From the NCBI GenBank assembly GCA_045644665.1, contig JAZRHH010000009.1:1-18511 (forward strand): DNA of 18,511 nt, in the 5' to 3' direction. This document shows positions 1-4,186 of the stretch, in pieces; the stretch's first letter is position 1, and every line of letters begins with the position of its first letter. The position numbers and the translations under genes were made by a program. Origin of the DNA: RGIG9115 sp045644665. GTDB lineage: Bacteria; Bacillota; Clostridia; UBA1381. The notes under the pieces were generated by a model. The model was given only the letters and a program-made list of their open reading frames with translations. It was not told the origin of the DNA and did no database searches.

Positions 1-468
1 TTTTATCCGAAGCTGGAGCGTGGCGATCCTGCCCGTGATACACACAGAAAGCATATCCCTACAAGTGTTTTCAAATGTGCATACAGATTACAGAAAATGC
101 AGTTTGAAATTGAGAGCATTTTGAAAAACACCAATATTCTCAACACAGGTAAGAACACAACAAAAGCTATGGCATTGATTAAGAAGTTTGTACCAAAGGT
201 TGAGAATTTTGAAACACAAGTAAATATGCTTTCAAGGTCATTCAAAAAGGCAGAGGAAGAAAATGCAGAGTTGTCAAAGTCATTAAACACCTACAAAGAC
301 AGGAACTTTAAGCAGAGCCGAGAGCTTGCAGATTTGCAATTCGAGGTTGAAGAATTATATAAATTTCTCAACAAGATACCTGCTGAAATTATAGAACAAG
401 TTAAGGAGGCAGAAAAACAAGCACAAAAAGAACGCAGACGAAAGCGAGAAATGGAGGCGGAGAGATAA
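1..468 (+). CDS. C-terminal part of a mobilization/plasmid recombination (Mob/Pre, TnpZ-like) protein, 5' truncated by the window
   Basis: The frame is open from base 1 and ends at the TAA at 466-468, giving about 155 residues of a longer protein. What is visible is hydrophilic and highly charged, with long heptad-like helices and a basic end rich in Lys, Arg and Glu. This is the usual coiled-coil tail of MobV/Pre-type relaxases. The catalytic N-terminal half would lie outside the window, so the relaxase motifs cannot be checked. The assignment rests on this tail and on the TnpW-like gene and serine recombinase that follow. The stop codon overlaps the next start by one base (TAATG), which suggests translational coupling. 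An internal ATG at 97 is not a likely start, because coding potential continues upstream of it. Confidence 0.5.
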   Translation, partial: FYPKLERGDPARDTHRKHIPTSVFKCAYRLQKMQFEIESILKNTNILNTGKNTTKAMALIKKFVPKVENFETQVNMLSRSFKKAEEENAELSKSLNTYKDRNFKQSRELADLQFEVEELYKFLNKIPAEIIEQVKEAEKQAQKERRRKREMEAER

Positions 469-644
469 TGAAGAAAATTACATTGAAGCCTCAAATCACA
501 TCTTCCGGCAAGCAGTTAAAACACCCCGAAAACATAAATATCAAAAAGAAAATCGGCACTACTACATATATGGTAAATGCCTATTTTAACCAAAATGCTA
601 ACGGCGATATGGTTTCACGGGTAAAAAATCTTATTACAAGATAG
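468..644 (+). CDS. TnpW-like small transposon-encoded protein (58 aa)
   Basis: The start ATG at 468-470 shares its A with the stop of the upstream gene and the stop TAG lies at 642-644. The product is 58 residues. It contains KKKIGTTTYMVNAYF followed by a short polar stretch and VKNLI, which matches the pattern I recall for the TnpW family of small proteins in Tn4451-like elements (an IGxTTYxVxxxF core, then a short helix). Their function is not known. Because the gene sits directly between the relaxase-like and recombinase genes, it is probably translated with the relaxase. The C-terminus is slightly shorter than members I recall, so a small truncation is possible. Confidence 0.6.
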   Translation: MKKITLKPQITSSGKQLKHPENINIKKKIGTTTYMVNAYFNQNANGDMVSRVKNLITR

Positions 645-687
645 GCTTGTGCAAAAGGGAGAAAATATAAATAATTAACCCAAATCG

Positions 688-716
688 TTGAATTTGACAG
701 TCGGGTATGGTATAAT
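688..716 (+). promoter_or_regulatory. Sigma-A-type promoter of the serine recombinase gene
   Basis: The -35 is TTGAAT at 688-693 and the -10 is TATAAT at 711-716, with a 17-bp spacer. The -10 is preceded by TGG, an extended -10. Transcription should start near 723, about 47 bases before the recombinase ATG. The spacer is occupied by the left arm of a 14-bp inverted repeat (separate entry). A closer TTGACA at 694-699 would leave only 11 bp. Confidence 0.7.
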
Positions 717-750
717 GTCTATACTACAATATTTATCATATCCGGCTGTC
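696..750. repeat. 14-bp imperfect dyad flanking the -10 of the recombinase promoter (candidate operator)
   Basis: The left arm GACAGTCGGGTATG (696-709) and the right arm CATATCCGGCTGTC (737-750) are inverted copies with 12 of 14 identical positions, separated by 27 bp that contain the -10 and the predicted start. A smaller GTATA/TATAC palindrome lies between them. The right arm ends one base before the ribosome-binding site GGAAAGGAG (751-759). Since the left arm lies upstream of the transcription start, the dyad is more likely read as DNA (repressor or recombinase binding) than as an mRNA hairpin. Confidence 0.5.
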
Positions 751-769
751 GGAAAGGAGAATTTATTAA

Positions 770-2380
770 ATGATAAGACAGTCAAATGATGATAAAATAA
801 CTGCTCTTTACTGCCGATTATCGCAAGATGACGGGCGTGAGGGCGAAAGTAACAGTATAACAAATCAAAAAGCAATTCTTGAAAAATATGCAAAAGGCCA
901 CAACTTGACACCATACAAAATTTATGTAGATGACGGAGTAAGCGGAACTACCTTTGAGCGTGACGGATTTAAGGAAATGATTGCAGATATTGAGCAAGGT
1001 CTTGTATCGACAGTCGTTGTTAAGGATTTATCCCGTTTTGGCAGAGACCATATTATGGTTGGATATTACACAGAAATGTTTCTGCCATCAATGAATGTAA
1101 GATTTATCGCAATCAATGACAATGTAGATACGGAGAATAGCGAAAGTAACGAGTTTGCACCTTTTACCAATATTTTTAATGAATGGTATGCTAAAAATGC
1201 AAGCAAGAAAATCAATGCTGTGTTTAAGGCAAAGGGCGAATCGGGACAGCGTTTAGGCTCTGCAATCCCATATGGCTACAAAGCAAATCCCGATAATCCA
1301 AAAGAAATTATCATTGATGAAGAAGCTGCAAAGGTTGTACGACATATCTTTGAACTCTGTATGTGTGGCAAAGGTCCCGGCAAAATCGCAAAACAGCTTA
1401 CCGCAGAGGGTATTTCAACACCTATGGTATATTTCAGAGAACACGGGTTGCCTTGCAGAACAAAAGCTAATGTGAGCAATGTATGGTGCAACAGAAGCGT
1501 TTCGGGAATACTCGAAAATATGACCTACATAGGACATACAGTTAATTTTCGGACTGCTACCGTAAATTACAAAACGCATAAAAAGGTACGGCTTCCCAAA
1601 GACCAATGGTTGATATTTGAGAACACGCACCCACCCATTATTGAATTTTCCGTATGGGAAAAGGTGCAAGAACTCCGAAAGAATAAACGCCGTTACACAA
1701 AATCGGGAAAAAAAAGTATCTTTGCAGGACTTTTGGAATGTGCAGACTGTGGTGCAAAGCTGTATTACTGCTCTTGTAAATCGCACAAAGAAGATCACGA
1801 TTATTTTGTCTGCTCCAACTATAAAGGTAACACGGGCAAATGCACAGTTCATTATCTCCGTGAAAGCGTACTCTATGACATCGTTCTTGAACAGGTGCAG
1901 ACAATGCTTGCATATCTGCAATCCTTTGAAAGTGATTTTGTAAAAAGCCTTGTAGATAAATCTGCAAAGGATAAGAAAAAGGAAATCGCATCACGCAGAA
2001 AAAAGCTCGAAGCAAACAAAATGCGAATATCGGAGCTTGACGGGATTTTCAAAAGAATTTACGAGGACAATATATCGGGCAAATTAAGCGATGAACGATT
2101 TGCAAAGCTGTCAGCAGACTATGAAAGAGAACAAAAACAGCTTGTTATTGACACCGAAGCTCTTGAAAGCGAACTGAATCAAGAAACTGAACAGGTTGAC
2201 AATGTGGAGTATTTTCTAAACATAGTCCGTCAGTACATCGAGATAAAAGAGCTTTCTGCAAGAGTGGTAAATGATTTGATTGACAAAATCAAAGTCCACG
2301 CAGTAGATAAGTCAAGCGGTCAGCGAATACAGCGGATTGACATTTACTATACCGCAGTTGGTCTTATAGATGTATCATAG
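770..2380 (+). CDS. Large serine recombinase, TnpX-like, with zinc ribbon and DUF4368-like C-terminus (536 aa)
   Basis: The product is a site-specific recombinase expected to excise and integrate the element. The resolvase catalytic domain covers about residues 9-150. The predicted nucleophile is Ser18 in CRLSQDD, and the arginines of DLSRFGRD (R89, R92) fit the active site. A recombinase domain with GSAIPYGY (163-170) follows. A zinc ribbon has Cys324, Cys327, Cys348 and Cys358. A coiled coil spans about 395-475, and a DUF4368-like tail is rich in Val and Ile. At 536 residues it is shorter than the 707 of Tn4451 TnpX but in the normal range for this Clostridia group. The start is supported by GGAAAGGAG ending 10 bases upstream. 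It has its own promoter and a downstream hairpin. Insertion specificity cannot be predicted. Confidence 0.92.
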   Translation: MIRQSNDDKITALYCRLSQDDGREGESNSITNQKAILEKYAKGHNLTPYKIYVDDGVSGTTFERDGFKEMIADIEQGLVSTVVVKDLSRFGRDHIMVGYYTEMFLPSMNVRFIAINDNVDTENSESNEFAPFTNIFNEWYAKNASKKINAVFKAKGESGQRLGSAIPYGYKANPDNPKEIIIDEEAAKVVRHIFELCMCGKGPGKIAKQLTAEGISTPMVYFREHGLPCRTKANVSNVWCNRSVSGILENMTYIGHTVNFRTATVNYKTHKKVRLPKDQWLIFENTHPPIIEFSVWEKVQELRKNKRRYTKSGKKSIFAGLLECADCGAKLYYCSCKSHKEDHDYFVCSNYKGNTGKCTVHYLRESVLYDIVLEQVQTMLAYLQSFESDFVKSLVDKSAKDKKKEIASRRKKLEANKMRISELDGIFKRIYEDNISGKLSDERFAKLSADYEREQKQLVIDTEALESELNQETEQVDNVEYFLNIVRQYIEIKELSARVVNDLIDKIKVHAVDKSSGQRIQRIDIYYTAVGLIDVS

Positions 2381-2428
2381 CATATACAGGAATTAGCTAT
2401 CTAAATATTTTTATTCAATAAACAATGA

Positions 2429-2467
2429 GGCGATACAAAGAGCAAAAGCCCATTGTATCGCCATTTC
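2429..2467 (+). terminator. Probable intrinsic terminator of the recombinase gene
   Basis: A perfect 10-bp stem, GGCGATACAA (2429-2438) with TTGTATCGCC (2453-2462), encloses a 14-base loop and is followed by ATTTCTT. The T tract is weak. The hairpin lies about 50 bases after the recombinase stop codon. Confidence 0.5.
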
Positions 2468-2568
2468 TTAAAACTTCCTTATACTCATTTAACCGAAGTC
2501 AGTGCATTAAAAAACGCAAACTCCGATTGCTGCTATACAAATCTCAACAAAAACAGACTATCGCCCTA

Positions 2569-2620
2569 CATTTCATCAAGTGGATTTTGCATTTTTAACA
2601 AAAGTCAAAATGATGAAATG
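2569..2620. repeat. Nested inverted repeat (long hairpin) in the gene-poor tail
   Basis: The outer arms CATTTCATCA (2569-2578) and TGATGAAATG (2611-2620) are perfect inverted copies. Inside, ATTTTG (2584-2589) pairs with CAAAAT (2606-2611), and a T-rich/A-rich loop follows. On the minus strand this structure lies just downstream of the terminator at 2623-2643. It does not encode a recognisable protein. It may be an element-end structure or an intergenic repeat. Confidence 0.4.
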
Positions 2621-2621
2621 C

Positions 2622-2690
2622 CAAAAAAGGGCATACCACGCCCGAATACTTTTAGGGTTAATACGTTTTTGTATCTTAAATTTGTATAGC
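2622..2690 (-). ncRNA. Putative small minus-strand transcript between an extended -10 and a terminator
   Basis: On the minus strand the motif TGATATAAT (2705-2697) is an extended -10. A start near 2690 would give an RNA of about 65-70 bases ending at the terminator at 2623-2643. No good -35 is present: TTGTTT with a 15-bp spacer is the best. The RNA contains no meaningful reading frame. This is inference from two signals only. Confidence 0.25.
2623..2643 (-). terminator. Minus-strand intrinsic terminator
   Basis: Read on the minus strand, GGGCGT, a 3-base loop and ATGCCC form a 6-bp stem (one G-U pair), followed directly by TTTTTT. No minus-strand gene is visible upstream of it, but an extended -10 lies about 55 bases before it (see the putative small transcript). 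Confidence 0.45.
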
Positions 2691-2787
2691 AATGATATTA
2701 TATCACAACATTTTTTTAAACAAAAGCAATTTTTATAATTTTATACATATCAACTAAAATATACCTACAACACGCAGTAAACATATT

Positions 2788-2848
2788 ATTAGGTATTGAG
2801 TATCACTAATTGTTTAACAGCCTTTATCTTTAGTTTAACAGGGTTTAT
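2788..2848. repeat. Candidate element/chromosome junction: imperfect dyad around GA and a tandem 16-bp repeat
   Basis: ATTAG (2788-2792) and CTAAT (2806-2810) form the ends of an imperfect dyad whose centre contains GA (2798-2799), the central dinucleotide known for TnpX-type recombinases. Just downstream, GTTTAACAGCCTTTAT (2812-2827) and GTTTAACAGGGTTTAT (2833-2848) are direct repeats matching at 14 of 16 positions. They lie right where the gene fragment on the right becomes coding. The role as an attachment site is a guess. Confidence 0.25.
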
Positions 2849-2854
2849 TATTTA

Positions 2855-3025
2855 TTGCCCTATGTAAGCGATTATTTAAAGGTAATCGAAAACGCTCGTA
2901 AGAAGTATGGTAGCAATTCACCTGAAAGCTACGCAAAGGCTAAAGAAGCTGCAAAAGATTATATGTCTGAATACAAAAGAAGTTTAAAGAACAAATATCT
3001 GAAAAAAGCAACCAAAGGTGAATAA
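2855..3025 (+). pseudogene. 3' fragment of an unrecognised gene, probably cut by the element
   Basis: The frame ending at TAA 3023-3025 reads about 56 charged, helix-prone residues (from LPYVSDYLKVIENARKKY to KKATKGE). It is open back to a stop at 2831-2833. There is no convincing start or ribosome-binding site: TTG 2855 has none and the first ATG is internal. A strong terminator follows immediately, as expected for a gene's 3' end. Codon choice (CGT, GGT, GCT) looks more biased than in the neighbouring element genes. I do not recognise the family. Most likely it is the tail of a gene whose 5' part was displaced when the element inserted. A very small intact gene is the alternative. Confidence 0.45.
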
Positions 3026-3027
3026 AC

Positions 3028-3062
3028 AAAAAAGGCGGTGGAATAAATCCACTGCCTTTTTA
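3028..3062 (+). terminator. Intrinsic terminator after the gene fragment
   Basis: The stem GGCGGTGGA (3034-3042) with TCCACTGCC (3048-3056) has 9 bp including one G-U pair and a 5-base loop. It is preceded by an A tract and followed by TTTTT. It faces the tRNA-operon terminator, so the two units converge here. Confidence 0.85.
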
Positions 3063-3070
3063 TTGTTGAG

Positions 3071-3111
3071 AAAAAAATAAAACTCCGTAGTAGATTATCT
3101 ACCACGGAGTT
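3071..3111 (-). terminator. Intrinsic terminator of the tRNA operon
   Basis: On the minus strand AACTCCGTGGTAGA pairs with TCTACTACGGAGTT around a very short loop, with one G-U pair. It is followed by TTATTTTTTT. It lies about 43 bases past the CCA of tRNA-Lys, the last gene of the operon. Confidence 0.85.
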
Positions 3112-3153
3112 CTACCATTATCGCAAACATCAGAAGTTCGGATAATATTGTTA

Positions 3154-3229
3154 TGGTGAGCCATCGGAGATTCGAACTCCGGACAACTTGATTAAAAGTC
3201 AAGTGCTCTGCCAACTGAGCTAATGGCCC
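3154..3229 (-). tRNA. tRNA-Lys (TTT)
   Basis: A complete cloverleaf is visible on the minus strand. The acceptor is GGGCCAT/ATGGCTC, the anticodon loop is CTTTTAA with anticodon TTT, the T loop is TTCGAAT, the discriminator is A and CCA is encoded. It is the last tRNA of the operon. Its 5' end directly touches the CCA of tRNA-Gln with no spacer. Confidence 0.97.
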
Positions 3230-3306
3230 TGGCTGGGATAGCAGGACTCGAACCTACGAAATGCCAGAATCAAAATCTGGTGCCTTACCGACTTGGCGAT
3301 ATCCCA
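3230..3306 (-). tRNA. tRNA-Gln (TTG)
   Basis: The acceptor is TGGGATA/TATCCCA, starting with T as is usual for bacterial tRNA-Gln. The anticodon loop is TTTTGAT with anticodon TTG, the discriminator is G and CCA is encoded. The T stem GTAGG/CCTGC includes a T-G pair. It is the fourth gene of the operon. Confidence 0.96.
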
Positions 3307-3309
3307 ATA

Positions 3310-3387
3310 TGGGGTGGATAGTGGGATTCGAACCCACGACATTCAGTGCCACAAACTGACGCTCTAACCAACTGAACTATATCCACC
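3310..3387 (-). tRNA. tRNA-His (GTG)
   Basis: The acceptor GTGGATA/TATCCAC is preceded by an encoded G at -1, opposite the discriminator C. This extra pair is the known identity mark of bacterial tRNA-His. The anticodon loop is TTGTGGC with anticodon GTG, and CCA is encoded. It is the third gene of the operon. Confidence 0.96.
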
Positions 3388-3396
3388 ATAAAAAAA

Positions 3397-3473
<77 letters not shown>

Positions 3474-3478
3474 GTACA

Positions 3479-3552
<74 letters not shown>

Positions 3553-3582
3553 ATGTCGCAGTCAGCATAACTGACAAAAGCT

Positions 3583-3611
3583 ATTATAACAAATAAAATC
3601 CGCCATGTCAA
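3583..3611 (-). promoter_or_regulatory. Consensus promoter of the tRNA operon
   Basis: On the minus strand TTGACA (3611-3606) and TATAAT (3588-3583) are separated by exactly 17 bp, a perfect sigma-A consensus. Transcription should start near 3576 and run through all five tRNAs. Confidence 0.92.
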
Positions 3612-3833
3612 CATATTTTTTTTGTTTTAGGCAAATTGTTTATTGTTTTTTGCTAACAAAGCGGTAAACAATGCACAATGCATATATTTTAACATATCAG
3701 TAAATATTTTGCTCCTTTTCTTAATTCTTATACATGGTATTATATAGTTTAGAAAATTGATTTTTAGGGTTAATATACTAAATAGCAAAAAAAATACGAT
3801 ATTTTTCTATTTAATATTTACATTTATAATATC
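3612..3833. other. AT-rich spacer between divergent promoters
   Basis: About 220 bases, very AT-rich, with no supported gene. The only structure seen is an 8-bp inverted pair, ATTGTTTA (3635-3642) and TAAACAAT (3665-3672), with a 22-base gap. It separates the minus-strand tRNA promoter from the plus-strand T-box promoter. Confidence 0.6.
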
Positions 3834-3862
3834 TTGACAGGGTAAATATAATATGTTATAAT
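3834..3862 (+). promoter_or_regulatory. Consensus promoter of the T-box leader
   Basis: TTGACA (3834-3839) and TATAAT (3857-3862) have a 17-bp spacer, and TGT before the -10 makes it an extended -10. Transcription should start near 3869, some 18 bases before stem I of the leader. Such a strong promoter fits a gene controlled mainly by transcription attenuation. Confidence 0.9.
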
Positions 3863-3868
3863 ATGTAG

Positions 3869-4164
3869 GAAAGTTTAATATTCAAAGGCTTTGACGAAGA
3901 GGGTATATAAGAATTAGTCTTTTAAAAAGAGAAGTGACGGTTGGTGCAAGTCATAGACGAGGCTTATATATTTGTAGCTTCCGAGCCGGGAGGAAGAAAA
4001 CCTTTTTGGTGAGTAGAACCTCTCCGTTATTGCTGCGTTAATGCATAGGAGTTGATAGACTCTGAGAGAGGCGGTAGAATTTTATCGCAATTTGAGTGGT
4101 ACCGCGGGTGAATACTAAAATGCACTCGTCTCAAAGTTGTATTTACTTTGGGACGATTTTTTTT
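3869..4164 (+). promoter_or_regulatory. T-box riboswitch (tRNA-sensing leader), predicted Val (GUA) specifier
   Basis: This is a complete transcriptional T-box. Stem I is closed by GGCTT (3887-3891)/GAGCC (3983-3987) and GAAG (3896-3899)/CTTC (3978-3981). Above the specifier loop, TATATAAG (3904-3911) pairs with CTTATATA (3963-3970). The distal loop carries the typical GGTTGGTGCAA on a GTGAC/GTCAT stem. By position (one purine before the CTTC helix) the specifier is GTA at 3974-3976, followed by G3977. The T-box GAGTGGTACCGCGG lies at 4094-4107, with bulge TGGT (4097-4100) matching an NCCA end with A73. TTGAG (4092-4096) pairs with CTCAA (4130-4134) in the antiterminator, which excludes the terminator. 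The usual AGTA/GAA motif of the specifier loop is not obvious, so the specifier call is less sure than the T-box itself. Confidence 0.95.
4127..4164 (+). terminator. Terminator of the T-box leader
   Basis: CGTCTCAAAGT (4127-4137) pairs with ACTTTGGGACG (4145-4155) over 11 bp with one G-U pair and a 7-base loop, followed by ATTTTTTTT. Its 5' arm is also the 3' partner of the antiterminator, so charged tRNA favours termination and uncharged tRNA favours read-through. Confidence 0.92.
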
Positions 4165-4186
4165 GTCCCGTGAACTGGAGGTAATT

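Larger units (their letters stand above)
1..2810 (+). mobile_element. Right end of a Tn4451/TnpX-like mobilizable element (left end outside window; right limit approximate)
   Basis: Three consecutive plus-strand genes are typical of the Tn4451-type modules found in Clostridia: a relaxase-like coiled-coil protein, a TnpW-like small protein and a large serine recombinase with a zinc ribbon and DUF4368-like tail. The recombinase is the last gene, as expected next to an element end. Downstream there is only AT-rich DNA with hairpins, then the 3' part of an unrelated reading frame from about 2855. The right limit is therefore placed between about 2700 and 2850; I could not fix it because the other end is not in the window. 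The element could also be the recombinase end of a larger integrative element. Confidence 0.6.

Noticed and set aside
694..716. TTGACA as the -35 of the recombinase promoter
   Set aside because: It is only 11 bp from the TATAAT. TTGAAT at 688 gives the correct 17 bp.
2453..2689. 78-residue plus-strand reading frame after the recombinase
   Set aside because: It starts with TTG inside the recombinase terminator hairpin, has no ribosome-binding site, and crosses the nested inverted repeat and a minus-strand terminator. Composition is not protein-like.
3635..3672. Inverted pair ATTGTTTA/TAAACAAT as an operator or terminator
   Set aside because: Eight bases with a 22-base gap in very AT-rich DNA can occur by chance, and there is no T run or promoter overlap.
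4148..4186. Upstream in-frame start for the acyl-CoA synthetase
   Set aside because: It lies in the T-box terminator stem and T run. The ATG at 4187 has a GGAGG at the right distance.
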